DNA of 64,000 bases. It comes from an uncultured Eubacteriales bacterium. Its GTDB lineage: Bacteria > Bacillota > Clostridia > Peptostreptococcales > Anaerovoracaceae. The notes beneath the pieces are model-generated. The model did not search any database and had not been told where the DNA came from. It saw only the letters and a list, made by a program, of their open reading frames with translations. The DNA is taken from assembly GCA_910583765.1 (NCBI GenBank), contig CAJTYS010000017.1, positions 13,231 through 77,230 on the forward strand, written 5' to 3'. The translations under genes and the position numbers were made by a program. Shown piece after piece: positions 1 through 8,166 of this stretch. Positions within the stretch are counted from its first letter, which is position 1. Each line of letters starts with the position of its first letter.

Positions 1-329
1 ATATCCTCGTAACCAAGTCCAAATTTATCCAATGTTCCGACTTTAAAATTTTCCACAATGACATCAGCCTTCTTGGTCAATTGTTTTACTATTTCCGCAC
101 CTTCAGGTGAGGCGTTATCAATGGCGAGTCCAAATTTATTCCGATTGATAGACGCATAGTAACCACTATATCCATTTTTAAATGGTGTCCATTCTCTCGA
201 TTGATCTCCAACATACGGACGTTCGATTTTAATGACTTTGGCGCCAAAGTCAGCCAACTGCATAGTGCAAAATGGACCACTGAACGCCTGCGTGAAATCA
301 ATCACTACCATTCCTTCTAATGCTTTCAT
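1..329 (-). CDS. CaiB/BaiF family CoA-transferase, N-terminal part (cut by window edge)
   Basis: About 110 N-terminal residues of a class III (CaiB/BaiF) CoA-transferase; the rest lies beyond position 1. The family moves CoA between acyl-CoA donors and carboxylic acids in the cytosol. The start at 327-329 follows a strong AGGAAGGAGG site. Family signatures visible are LADFGAKVIKIERP near residues 26-39, the Arg-Asn-Lys segment near 63, and the ADVIVENF motif near 89-96. It lies 16 bp downstream of a second CoA-transferase on the same strand, so it belongs to the operon running leftward from the BCCT gene. The catalytic Asp region falls outside the window. The family call is secure; the substrate is unknown, though a betaine- or amine-type acid is suggested by the neighbours. 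Confidence 0.9.
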   Translation of the reverse strand, partial: MKALEGMVVIDFTQAFSGPFCTMQLADFGAKVIKIERPYVGDQSREWTPFKNGYSGYYASINRNKFGLAIDNASPEGAEIVKQLTKKADVIVENFKVGTLDKFGLGYED

Positions 330-345
330 TTTTAATGCCTCCTTC

Positions 346-1542
346 CTAAGCAAGTTTAACAATCTCAGCGTTTGCCATCGCCTCGATACTGTCTTCTGAA
401 TATCCCAAGGCGGCCAAATATACCGCAGTGTGCTCGCCGTGCGCTGGTGCTCTTCCAGGAATTTCTTCCGATTCTGTCTGGAACTTAATAGCGACACCTG
501 GCATCTTTACTGACCCCATTACCTGATCTTCCACATCAATCAACATGTTTCGTTCTTTAACTGGCGCTGATTCCATAGCCTCTTCCACTTCATAAACAAT
601 GCCGCAAGGAATTTTCTTTTCCATTAAAAGCTTTTCAACATCGAATCTTGACATGGTTGAAAGCTTGTCTTGTAATAAATCACGGAGACCTGACCAGTAA
701 TTACGGCCTCTTGTTTCATTATCTTTATACTTCGGATTCTCAATTAAATCTTCCAAGCCCAAAGCCTCACAGAACAAACCCCATTGCCGATCCGTGCTGA
801 CTCCTACTGAGATGCTGCCATCATTTGTGTCAAAAGTGTCATATGGACAGATAGATGGATAAGAATTTCCAGTCCGTTCACGCTCGGTCCCATCAATGGT
901 ATATTCAATTGGTGCGGCTTCTATCATAGAAAGAACGCTGTCCACGATAGAAATGTCAATCTTCTGCCCAATGCCAGTTGCTTCCGCATGTATGAGAGCC
1001 GTCATGATCGCGATCGACAAATAAGTGCCTCCCACATGACAAGCCAACTCTGTTCCGGCACGAGTCGGAGCCTGATCTGGATAACCTGAAATGCTGCTGA
1101 TGCCACTCATGCTTTGTAGTTGGACTTCTAACGCAGCCATATCTTTTCTCGGCCCAGTATGTCCATACCCGCTTAAAGAAGCATACACCAATTGAGGGTT
1201 GGCCTGCTTTAACGTATCATAATCTAAGCCGGCCTGTTCCATTACACTGGCAGTAAAGTTTTCCACCAACACATCCGCTTCTTTGATCAATTTAATCAAA
1301 GCCTTTTTCCCTTGAGGTGAATTCATGTCTACTGCCACTGATCTTTTTCCTCTGTTCAAAAATGCGAAATATCCACTGTTTCCCTCTGAATCTTTAGGCG
1401 CAAGCCTTCTTCCAGGATCTCCTGTATTCGCATTCTCGATTTTGATGACTTCTGCGCCAAAATCAGCCAAAAGCCTTGTCGCCAACGGCCCACCATGAGT
1501 AATGGTGAAATCAACTATTTTTATGCCTTCTAAAGGTTTCAT
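346..1542 (-). CDS. CaiB/BaiF family CoA-transferase with Cys in place of the usual catalytic Asp
   Basis: Full-length (398 aa) class III CoA-transferase. Family features are the N-terminal LADFGAEVIKIEN segment (about 25-37), ADVLVENF (about 89-96), SGYG (about 124-127) and the TGIGQKIDISIVDS motif (about 190-203). In formyl-CoA transferase and CaiB a conserved Asp sits in a G-x-x-x-(G/A)-D-x-x-x-G context and forms the acyl anhydride. The aligned segment here reads GTELACHVGG, placing Cys168 at that position. The protein may be inactive, a partner of the neighbouring transferase, or use a thioester intermediate. It starts 18 bp after the BCCT gene ends, so it is probably cotranscribed with it from the sigma-54 promoter at 3302-3317. 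The Asp-to-Cys reading rests on alignment by eye. Confidence 0.9.
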   Translation of the reverse strand: MKPLEGIKIVDFTITHGGPLATRLLADFGAEVIKIENANTGDPGRRLAPKDSEGNSGYFAFLNRGKRSVAVDMNSPQGKKALIKLIKEADVLVENFTASVMEQAGLDYDTLKQANPQLVYASLSGYGHTGPRKDMAALEVQLQSMSGISSISGYPDQAPTRAGTELACHVGGTYLSIAIMTALIHAEATGIGQKIDISIVDSVLSMIEAAPIEYTIDGTERERTGNSYPSICPYDTFDTNDGSISVGVSTDRQWGLFCEALGLEDLIENPKYKDNETRGRNYWSGLRDLLQDKLSTMSRFDVEKLLMEKKIPCGIVYEVEEAMESAPVKERNMLIDVEDQVMGSVKMPGVAIKFQTESEEIPGRAPAHGEHTAVYLAALGYSEDSIEAMANAEIVKLA

Positions 1543-1560
1543 GTTTATTTATCCTTTCCA

Positions 1561-3189
1561 TTATTCATTACTTGTTGTGCCTTCTACTTTTTCGCTTAGC
1601 CATGCGGCTTTTTCCATTTCACGCATTTTGTTGTTTGCTTCTAAGACACCATTTTTTGAGTCTTGTTTAAGCCATCGGAATGTCGATATGACAATGAATC
1701 CAATAACAAAAAGGAATGGTGTCGCCACTAATATCGCAACCGTTTTGATCGCCGCGAATCCTGCGTTCACATACATCAGGGAAAGCGGCACAAGCGCAAG
1801 TATCACGCACCAGAACACTCTCAGCCATTTGCTGGCGTTTCCATCTTCATCAACTGTCTTTGTGGTAGTCTGCGCCAGCCCTAAGGATGCTGTGTCAAGA
1901 GAAGAAACCACAAATCCAATAATCATGAAAACTAGGACGATCGGGACAATAGTCCCACCGCCAGGAAGCGTTTCTACGATTTGATAAATGCCTGCTTCTC
2001 CCTGACCGGAGAGAACAATATCAATTGGATCTGCCTTATTTGACAGAAAAGCGTCAATTGAGTAACTGCCTAAAACGCCAAACAAGAAAATCGTCCCAAT
2101 CATGAGGCCTCCCACAGAGCAGATAGCCATCTGACCTACTGTTCTTCCCTTTGATATTTTCGCTATGAACACGCCCATCAAACCGCAATAGCTTGTGAAG
2201 AACGCAATATAGAATATGGTCCAACTTTCCACAAAACCAGAGTTCTGTACAGGATCTGTAAACAGTACCATTCTTGAAAATTCCGACAGCATCCATCCTA
2301 CAGAATTTGTTGTGTTTTTCAGTATGAACTCTGTTGGTCCTACGATCAGCACATAAATCAAAATCGCAAAGCATATATAGGCTGAAAAGGTACTAACATT
2401 TTTCATGCCTTTCTTTGTTCCCAGGAAAGATGTGGCTGTAAAGAACACAGTCAAAAATAGGATGATTCCCACCTGTACGGCAAAGTTCGTTTTGATTCCA
2501 AACACTTGCTGCAATCCACCGCTCAAGAGGGGAATCGCTGCGCCTAATGTTACTCCAAGGCCACCTACTGTAGAAAAGACAATAATAAAGTCAATAATTT
2601 TAGCAATGATTGATTTATGCTTTATATTGCCAAGCATCGCCTCGCATGTGGCACCGGGCTGTAGTATTTTTACTTTACGAATGTAATAAGAGTATGCGAT
2701 TCCCATTGCAGTCACAAAGTACAAGCAGTTATACGGTCCCCAGTGAAAAAACTGATATCCGAGTGCACTTTCCAATGCTTCGGTGGATTCCGCCTCCATG
2801 CCAATCCCTGGAGATGTATAATAATAAACCCATTCGGTAAAAGCCCAGTAGATAGCAGCAGAGGCCATGGAAGCCATAAACATCATCGCAATGTAAGAAA
2901 ATGTGGAATATTCAGGTTTTCCCTCACCTAATTTGATGTTTCGATACTTTCCCAAGGCCATATATAGGGTGATTATCATGCAGATAAATGCGAATATCTC
3001 CAGGAAAGGCCCTAATCCAGACAATACCCAGCCTTGAATGCGATTAATTGTATTCAAGGTTTGATCAGGTTTTATGGCGATAATGGCTACAAACGCAAAT
3101 ATCAACGCAACAGTGACAACGATTAACGGTAGTCTTACGTTGCCTTTGGCTCCCTGCATCGGAGGGGAGTCTTTTTTAGGTTCGTTCAT
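1561..3189 (-). CDS. BCCT family betaine/carnitine/choline-type transporter
   Basis: Integral membrane carrier of about 542 aa with roughly 12 membrane segments, the usual BCCT size. Family marks are the FHWGPYNCLYF segment (about residue 150) and the ESWTIFYIAFF to AKISKGRT stretch that carries the substrate-cage tryptophan and the IS(K/R)GRT loop. BCCT carriers import or exchange quaternary-ammonium compounds such as carnitine, gamma-butyrobetaine or choline. The chosen start (codon 3187-3189) has AGGAG 8 nt upstream; an earlier in-frame ATG at 3228 has no ribosome site. It is followed closely by two CaiB-type CoA-transferases and preceded by a sigma-54 promoter, which points to a catabolic carrier rather than an osmoprotectant one. 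Confidence 0.92.
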   Translation of the reverse strand: MNEPKKDSPPMQGAKGNVRLPLIVVTVALIFAFVAIIAIKPDQTLNTINRIQGWVLSGLGPFLEIFAFICMIITLYMALGKYRNIKLGEGKPEYSTFSYIAMMFMASMASAAIYWAFTEWVYYYTSPGIGMEAESTEALESALGYQFFHWGPYNCLYFVTAMGIAYSYYIRKVKILQPGATCEAMLGNIKHKSIIAKIIDFIIVFSTVGGLGVTLGAAIPLLSGGLQQVFGIKTNFAVQVGIILFLTVFFTATSFLGTKKGMKNVSTFSAYICFAILIYVLIVGPTEFILKNTTNSVGWMLSEFSRMVLFTDPVQNSGFVESWTIFYIAFFTSYCGLMGVFIAKISKGRTVGQMAICSVGGLMIGTIFLFGVLGSYSIDAFLSNKADPIDIVLSGQGEAGIYQIVETLPGGGTIVPIVLVFMIIGFVVSSLDTASLGLAQTTTKTVDEDGNASKWLRVFWCVILALVPLSLMYVNAGFAAIKTVAILVATPFLFVIGFIVISTFRWLKQDSKNGVLEANNKMREMEKAAWLSEKVEGTTSNE

Positions 3190-3301
3190 AGTTACGGCTC
3201 CTTTCTCATCTTTAGATTTCAAATTCAATTATTGTGTGCAAATAATGAAACTTTTCTAATGCGGCCGCATTTTATGAAAGCTTATTACGTAATCATAATA
3301 T

Positions 3302-3317
3302 TGCAATTCTTTTGCCA
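3302..3317 (-). promoter_or_regulatory. sigma-54 (-24/-12) promoter of the BCCT/CoA-transferase operon
   Basis: Minus-strand sequence TGGCAAAAGAATTGCA matches the sigma-54 consensus TGGCAYRNNNNTTGCW with one mismatch (A for Y). The invariant GG at -24 and GC at -12 are present with correct 10-nt spacing. It lies about 110 nt before the BCCT start, and its upstream side carries the palindromes at 3426-3470 at normal enhancer distance. Confidence 0.7.
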
Positions 3318-3425
3318 AATTTGCCTCAGTTGAATAAAATCAATTCATTTTCCTTGGAATCGCTTTGATTTTTTATGTTGGTCTCCAATCTCAAAGCTAT
3401 ATGGCGCCTAAACCACAAAAATATT

Positions 3426-3470
3426 GTGCGCAGACGCACCCTTACATAACCCGTTTTGTGCATTCTCACA
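3426..3470. promoter_or_regulatory. putative enhancer (activator-binding) sites, palindrome pair
   Basis: Two dyad symmetries: GTGCG-N4-CGCAC at 3426-3439 and TGTG-N6-CACA at 3457-3470. The same two kinds of site recur at 6526-6571 ahead of the sigma-54 activator gene. They lie about 110-165 bp upstream of the -24/-12 promoter at 3302-3317, the usual position of an enhancer. That they bind the adjacent activator is inference. Confidence 0.5.
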
Positions 3471-3493
3471 CCAACTAGCATTAAGTCATACTA

Positions 3494-4594
3494 CTAGTTA
3501 TTTAAATCCTTATCTTTCATTTCTTTTGTCAATAGAATGGCAACCACGACTGATAATATGCCACTGATCCCTTTTGCGGTTATGACCGGCAGCAATAACG
3601 CCGAGTCAGTGCTCGCAGTGTAGGCCATATGATCCCCCAAAATAAAGGAACCACTTACAACAAAAGCGGAATTGATCACTTTCCCTCTTTTGTCCATTTT
3701 TTTGATCAAGCTTAATGTTGGGATAGCGTTAGCTAAACTGGAAACTAATCCAGCGGCAGAAGCTTCATTAATGTGAAGCGCAGCAGCCACTCTAGCAAGA
3801 GGAACGCGCAGTATTTTTGTAAGAACATGAAGCATGGGAAACGCTCCCGCCAAGACAATGGCTAACGTCCCCACTAAAACAAAGCCTTCACTGATGGGAG
3901 CGATGTTCTTTATAACGCACACGCCAATCAAGGCCTCCAGGATGGATGCCGCTAGACCGATCGTAATGATAGCAGTGATCATTTTACCAAATGCTTCAAA
4001 TCCCTTTATCATAGCGCCTGGAAAGAATTTGATACCTGCCGCCAATAAAACAGATAAAATGACTGTTGGAATCGAGTTCAGCAAAATCATCCGCATTGGA
4101 TATCCTGCGGTCATGCCTCCAACAATACTCCCAATGGGAACCACAGTAATGCCGTATAACACGCCTTGCGCAAAATAGGGCCTGTCGTTCTTTTCAATAA
4201 TTCCCAGAGCTACAGGAATGGTAAAGCCTATGACCGCACCTAAGACACTGCCCAAAATAAGGCCGGAAAAACAGGCAACCTGATAATCATCGGTCAGAGC
4301 TTTCGCTAATGGATAGGCACCAGTATCGCTTGATAAGAGGGCACCTGCGAACATGGCAGGATCAGCGCCTAACAAAGAATAGACTGGCTGAATGAATTTC
4401 GTCACGAGCCCTTCAAGTGCAGGCGCAAGGCAAAGCATTCCGATCACGGAAAGCGCCAGCGGCCCCATAGCTTCGATCCCTTCGTCAAAAGAATCCTTCA
4501 ATCCTAAATGAAATTTACCCAAGGTGATTTTATCAAATGCGCCCAGGATCATAAAAAACACAATAACGTACATCAGAATTTGGCTGAAACTCAT
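3494..4594 (-). CDS. EutH-like ethanolamine-type membrane carrier
   Basis: A 366-aa, very hydrophobic protein with about 10-11 membrane segments, the size and overall sequence pattern of EutH. Typical stretches are GMLCLAPALEG (about 52-62), LLSSDTGAYPLAKAL (about 87-101), VPIGSIVGG and the C-terminal SGSFILGDHMAYTAS (about 322-336). EutH carries ethanolamine in organisms that ferment it, but no eut enzymes or microcompartment genes occur here, so the substrate may be another small amine, perhaps the amine released by this pathway. A perfect sigma-54 promoter sits about 45 nt upstream, and the regulator gene follows on the far side of that promoter. Downstream is the BCCT operon with its own promoter. 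Confidence 0.88.
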   Translation of the reverse strand: MSFSQILMYVIVFFMILGAFDKITLGKFHLGLKDSFDEGIEAMGPLALSVIGMLCLAPALEGLVTKFIQPVYSLLGADPAMFAGALLSSDTGAYPLAKALTDDYQVACFSGLILGSVLGAVIGFTIPVALGIIEKNDRPYFAQGVLYGITVVPIGSIVGGMTAGYPMRMILLNSIPTVILSVLLAAGIKFFPGAMIKGFEAFGKMITAIITIGLAASILEALIGVCVIKNIAPISEGFVLVGTLAIVLAGAFPMLHVLTKILRVPLARVAAALHINEASAAGLVSSLANAIPTLSLIKKMDKRGKVINSAFVVSGSFILGDHMAYTASTDSALLLPVITAKGISGILSVVVAILLTKEMKDKDLNN

Positions 4595-4635
4595 CTTAAA
4601 AACCTGCTCTTTCTATGAATTTAATCAAAGAATGA

Positions 4636-4651
4636 AGCAAGTATCATGCCA
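4636..4651 (-). promoter_or_regulatory. sigma-54 (-24/-12) promoter of the EutH-like gene
   Basis: Minus-strand TGGCATGATACTTGCT is an exact match to TGGCAYRNNNNTTGCW. It lies 42-57 nt before the EutH-like start codon, downstream of the activator gene that ends at 4695. Confidence 0.8.
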
Positions 4652-4694
4652 GGAAAAAGAAGATCGCATTTTGCTGCGTATGATTGGGCAAATG

Positions 4695-6425
4695 TCACTT
4701 TAACCCATAGGCGTTGATTTTTCTAGTTATAGTAGACCGATCCACCCCAAGCAGGTTCGCAATTCTCTGGTGATTGCTCCCACACTTTTCCATAGAGATT
4801 TTTATAAGTTGCTTTTCCACGTCCGCTATGGCATCCTTTATTGTCACAATGTCTCTTACTGTAATTGGTCTGTCCTTGGCCTCATCTGGAATATTTCCAC
4901 AGAAGATTTTTGATGGTAAGTCTTTGATATCAATTTTATCATTGGCTGCGGTAACACAGAGCATTTCAATCAAATTTTCCAATTCTCGTATGTTGCCTGG
5001 CCAATTATATCCACGCAGATATTGAATGGCACGCTCAGTGATTTCTTTATTCTCATCGTTTTCTTGATTATATTTATTCATGAAGTGAGTCACTAGCAAT
5101 GGAACGTCATCGCGTCTTTCCAAAAGGGGTGGAATCGTAAAGGAAATCACATTCAATCTATAAAAGAGGTCTTCGCGAAAAGTTCCCGCTTCAACCATTT
5201 CCGCTAAATTTTTATTTGTAGCCGCAACCACTCGAACGTTCAGTTTTATGGGTCGCCTTCCTCCTACACGTGTAAGAGCTTTCTCTTGCAGAATATGAAG
5301 GAGCTTTACTTGTGACTGGATTGGCAATTCACCGATTTCATCAAAAAAAATCGTACCGTCTTGTGCCATTTCAATCAGACCAGGTTTTCCATTTCTATCA
5401 GCTCCGGTGAAAGCACCCTGTTCATAGCCAAAGAGCTCTGATTCAATCAGATTTTCAGGAATTGATCCACAATTTACTGATACAAAAGCTTTTCCAGATC
5501 TTTTGCTCATCTTATGGATATAACTAGCAAACAGTGTTTTACCCGTTCCCGTTTGTCCGTCAATTAAAATCGTGACATTGGTGTTCGCAGCTTTTTGCAT
5601 CTTCTGCATCAGTTCGACAATACTCTCACTGCATGTAATCATCTGCATGTCTCCTTTGCGGCGGGCGTTTTCATATTTATAATTTTGCGCTGTATTGGCG
5701 TCAATCATCCGTTTTGCAATTTGAATCTCGTTCGCAAAATCTCTTGAAATAGAAATGACCTTATCTAAGTGCCCCTGATCATCGAAAACTGGAATGCCAA
5801 CTGTGCATAATGTAGCGCCAGTCATGGTGTCCTGCATCACGATTTCTGGTTTTTGAGAGCGTATCACTTTTGGAGTCACCGCTGGATAAAAAACTTTATC
5901 CCTCTCTAAATCATGCATATCCCTTCCTATTATTTCCTCATGTGTCATGCCGCAATGCCGTTCGCATGCTTCGCCTGAAAATTCTACAATACCTTTTTCA
6001 TCTGTGATGCAAAGCGTGTCATAGCTATAAACCTCGTAGATCCCTCTGAGGTGCTCATTCAGTAAAGAAAGCTGTCTGTTCTTTTCTTTCAGTTTCAAGA
6101 GTTCTGTACAGTCTTCCATGCTGACTATTAGATAGTGCATGGCTTTTAGCGATGAAACTTTTAACGCTTTGTCTCTATCCGTTTCAAAGATATGATTCGC
6201 GCAACCGTCTAAAAATAGTTTTGCTTCTTCTTTTCCAAAAAGATCAAGCAAAGAATCCTGCTCTGACGCATCCCTATTAAGATAAAGGAGTTTTTTAGCA
6301 ATAGCGTTCATATATATAATATTTGTGTTTCTAAGGTCAGCTATAACCAATCCATGCTTCATAACCCGATCTATATTTTCTAAAAATAAATCGAACACTT
6401 TATGGCTCAATTTTTTCTCAATCAT
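4695..6425 (-). CDS. sigma-54-dependent transcriptional activator with PAS domain(s)
   Basis: A 576-aa bacterial enhancer-binding protein. In order: an N-terminal region with probable PAS folds (about 10-110 and 125-235), a central AAA+ domain (about 255-485) and a C-terminal Fis-type helix-turn-helix (about 535-576, with RIANLLGVDRSTITRKI). The AAA+ domain has Walker A GQTGTGKT, the sigma-54 contact loop GAFTGA, Walker B GTIFFDEIGEL and the arginine-finger region FREDLFYRLNV. The chosen start at 6423-6425 has GGGAGG 6 nt upstream, whereas the earlier in-frame ATG at 6467 has none. It almost certainly activates the three -24/-12 promoters around it. The PAS ligand is unknown; a pathway substrate or its CoA ester is plausible. 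Confidence 0.93.
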   Translation of the reverse strand: MIEKKLSHKVFDLFLENIDRVMKHGLVIADLRNTNIIYMNAIAKKLLYLNRDASEQDSLLDLFGKEEAKLFLDGCANHIFETDRDKALKVSSLKAMHYLIVSMEDCTELLKLKEKNRQLSLLNEHLRGIYEVYSYDTLCITDEKGIVEFSGEACERHCGMTHEEIIGRDMHDLERDKVFYPAVTPKVIRSQKPEIVMQDTMTGATLCTVGIPVFDDQGHLDKVISISRDFANEIQIAKRMIDANTAQNYKYENARRKGDMQMITCSESIVELMQKMQKAANTNVTILIDGQTGTGKTLFASYIHKMSKRSGKAFVSVNCGSIPENLIESELFGYEQGAFTGADRNGKPGLIEMAQDGTIFFDEIGELPIQSQVKLLHILQEKALTRVGGRRPIKLNVRVVAATNKNLAEMVEAGTFREDLFYRLNVISFTIPPLLERRDDVPLLVTHFMNKYNQENDENKEITERAIQYLRGYNWPGNIRELENLIEMLCVTAANDKIDIKDLPSKIFCGNIPDEAKDRPITVRDIVTIKDAIADVEKQLIKISMEKCGSNHQRIANLLGVDRSTITRKINAYGLK

Positions 6426-6525
6426 TATATACCTCCCAATTTTACTAATTGCCCAAAAAATAATCAAAATAAATGCATTATCCCATTATGGAAGAGGTTC
6501 TCCCCATCGTATTGTACACTAGTTT

Positions 6526-6571
6526 TGTGCGTTTATACACAATCCAGTGTTCTCTTGGTGCGCATGCGCAC
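6526..6571. promoter_or_regulatory. putative activator-binding palindromes upstream of the regulator gene
   Basis: A perfect 14-bp palindrome, GTGCGCATGCGCAC, lies at 6558-6571, and TGTG-N8-CACA at 6526-6541. These are the same two site types seen at 3426-3470. They sit about 100-145 bp before the regulator start, which suggests autoregulation as well as activation. No -24/-12 promoter was found between them and the regulator gene. Confidence 0.5.
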
Positions 6572-6589
6572 GTCATATGGCAATATTAT

Positions 6590-6622
6590 AACAAAGCTGA
6601 TGCGTTTTACATCAGCTTTGTT
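6590..6622 (-). terminator. stem-loop terminator after the hotdog gene
   Basis: Perfect 13-bp arms AACAAAGCTGATG / CATCAGCTTTGTT with a 7-nt loop. It lies 53 bp past the stop of the 6675-7109 gene. The T-rich tail on the minus strand is short. Confidence 0.65.
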
Positions 6623-6674
6623 TTCAAAAAATCGACTATGTTGCCATAAAACATGGTTTTTTCTTATGGACTGC

Positions 6675-7109
6675 TTATGCGTGCGACCATGCGCCGACAA
6701 CATGGACGCTCTGTCCTTTTACGCACAAAATTGGCTCTTCCAGCATGTTAAAGTAGTCCTTTACCTTATCATATTCTTCAATTTTGTACATTTCAAAGCC
6801 CACTGCCCTGGATTTATTGCCGTCCTTGACAGCCCAACAGATGACCTCCATCACATCGCAGGTGTTCACAGAGTGCAAAATGTCCGCATCCATATGCGCA
6901 AATAGATTGCTGAGCCCGTCATCCCTTCTAGCGATGAACGCAGATGCCATATCAACGCACTTTTCAAGCAGTTTACAGCCTGAAATCAGTGTCCCTGGAT
7001 AATGGCAGTCCTCTTCGCCAAACATGAATTTGTAGCTTTCCCGCATAACTTCTTTCCCTGTTTTCGTATCGCTTAGATACTGTCTCATTTCTCCTGTTGC
7101 TTTTGCCAT
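6675..7109 (-). CDS. hotdog-fold protein resembling beta-alanyl-/3-aminobutyryl-CoA ammonia-lyase
   Basis: A 144-aa cytosolic protein of single hotdog-domain size. Its central part (DCHYPGTLISG, SNLFAHMDADI, NKSRAVGFEMYKI) follows the pattern of beta-alanyl-CoA:ammonia lyase of Clostridium propionicum and the 3-aminobutyryl-CoA ammonia-lyase of lysine fermentation (HY-x-G-x-L, then GN-x-S-x(4)-FE-A/M-x-K). Those enzymes remove the beta-amino group from a CoA ester. It has its own perfect sigma-54 promoter (7178-7193) and a terminator, beside the CoA-transferase/BCCT/EutH-like regulon, so it probably acts on the CoA ester made there. AGGAGG lies 11 nt before the ATG. Thioesterase-type hotdog function is the main alternative. 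Confidence 0.62.
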   Translation of the reverse strand: MAKATGEMRQYLSDTKTGKEVMRESYKFMFGEEDCHYPGTLISGCKLLEKCVDMASAFIARRDDGLSNLFAHMDADILHSVNTCDVMEVICWAVKDGNKSRAVGFEMYKIEEYDKVKDYFNMLEEPILCVKGQSVHVVGAWSHA

Positions 7110-7177
7110 TAGATTACTCCTCCTTTTCTAACTTGTAAGCATAACGCAATAGATTTTGTTTGTCGTAACTATACTAT

Positions 7178-7193
7178 TGCAAGCATCGTGCCA
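7178..7193 (-). promoter_or_regulatory. sigma-54 (-24/-12) promoter of the hotdog ammonia-lyase-like gene
   Basis: Minus-strand TGGCACGATGCTTGCA matches TGGCAYRNNNNTTGCW exactly. It lies about 70-84 nt before the start at 7109 and shows that this gene is part of the sigma-54 regulon even though it lies on the far side of the regulator. Confidence 0.8.
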
Positions 7194-7303
7194 AACTTTC
7201 AAAACAAGTTTATGGAGGATGGGAATCGAAAATTATGGCAGACCTTTGTGTTCTGTTTTAACATCAAAAAACAATCTTTATCCAGTCCTTTTTCAGCATA
7301 GAC

Positions 7304-7332
7304 TTTGTTGATATTTCCTACATAATAAAAAG
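7304..7332 (+). repeat. partial copy of the dispersed GATATTTCC intergenic repeat
   Basis: The segment TTTGTTGATATTTCCTACA followed by TAATAAAAAGG matches the ends of the longer copies at 18976-19066 and 55210-55302, lacking their central block. Confidence 0.5.
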
Positions 7333-7342
7333 GCGCGGGGAT

Positions 7343-7741
7343 CTATTCCTCCACGCCTTCACTTTCAAAAAACCGTGCGACATTCATGCATTTTGGATGT
7401 TCCATTTCAAGGCTCAAGAAATCTTTATCACCAGTAAGAATCACATCCACATCAGCTACAATCGCTGCGTTTAAAATCGGTTGATCTTTTGCGTCCCGTA
7501 TCAATTTCTCAGCATGATCTACAGCCGGTATCAATTCATATGCCATTTCCGCTAGCAAAACTTCCGCATCTGGTAAAAATTCAGGAGCCTTTCGTTTCAA
7601 GATATCCCGCAGTTCCACAATATTACGGTCACACAAAACTAACTCATGGTAATCAGCCACATAGAACAGTGCCTTTGCTGGTTTCGACCGTGGAAACAAC
7701 AATGCGGAGAATAAAATATTTGTATCGACTAAAATCCGCAT
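7343..7741 (-). CDS. PIN-domain toxin (VapC-like)
   Basis: About 132 aa, matching a PIN-domain ribonuclease. Visible acidic residues are the Asp in LVDTNILFSALL at the N terminus, the Glu in the IVELRDIL segment and TGDKDFLSLE near residue 105-114, the usual metal-binding pattern. The start at 7739-7741 lies 1 bp after the antitoxin stop, with a GGAAAGGGA site inside the antitoxin gene; the upstream in-frame ATG at 7771 lies within the antitoxin. It is presumed to cleave RNA unless held by the AbrB-type partner. Proteins of this subgroup are often annotated as putative toxin-antitoxin system toxin component, PIN family. Confidence 0.88.
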   Translation of the reverse strand: MRILVDTNILFSALLFPRSKPAKALFYVADYHELVLCDRNIVELRDILKRKAPEFLPDAEVLLAEMAYELIPAVDHAEKLIRDAKDQPILNAAIVADVDVILTGDKDFLSLEMEHPKCMNVARFFESEGVEE

Positions 7742-7742
7742 T

Positions 7743-8000
7743 TTATTTTCCCTTTCCATAACGAACTTCATCTACAAGCGATTGCACGTCATCCTCATTA
7801 GAAATTCCCATAGCTTCAGCTGCCCCTGAAAAAGCAGATTGCGCTTTACGGATGGCCTGAGCAGAGGCATTGCTCAAAACAACTTCCCCATCCTGTTTTT
7901 GGTGAAACATGATCTTGTCACCAGACTTTAAACCAAGCAACTGACGTATTTCCATTGGCACAGTGATTTGTCCACTGGCAGAAATTTTCACTAAATTCAT
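7743..8000 (-). CDS. AbrB/MazE-type antitoxin (DNA-binding swapped-hairpin)
   Basis: An 85-aa protein with a SpoVT-AbrB domain at the N terminus (VKISASGQITVPMEIRQLLG then LKSGDKI) and a C-terminal tail that would neutralise the toxin. Start 7998-8000 has a GGGGGAT site; the more distant ATG at 8039 is unsupported. It is directly coupled (1-bp gap) to the PIN-domain gene, so the two form a type II toxin-antitoxin operon in which the AbrB domain probably also represses the promoter. Confidence 0.88.
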   Translation of the reverse strand: MNLVKISASGQITVPMEIRQLLGLKSGDKIMFHQKQDGEVVLSNASAQAIRKAQSAFSGAAEAMGISNEDDVQSLVDEVRYGKGK

Positions 8001-8166
8001 AAGATCCCCCTCTCTATTCTTGAAATCAAGCAAACGCACCCTTGCGGCAACACCGATTCAATCAGTTTCGTTCATTATACCACGGCCTTCTCTTGAAAAC
8101 ACGATTAAAGTTTAATTTTCCTAAATCCCGCCTGCCTAAATCCCAAAATTTCTTCAAATTTCCCTA

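Noticed and set aside
6425..6526. Possible -24/-12 promoter for the regulator gene
   Set aside because: No TGGCA-N8-TGC-type match was found between the palindromes and the start codon.
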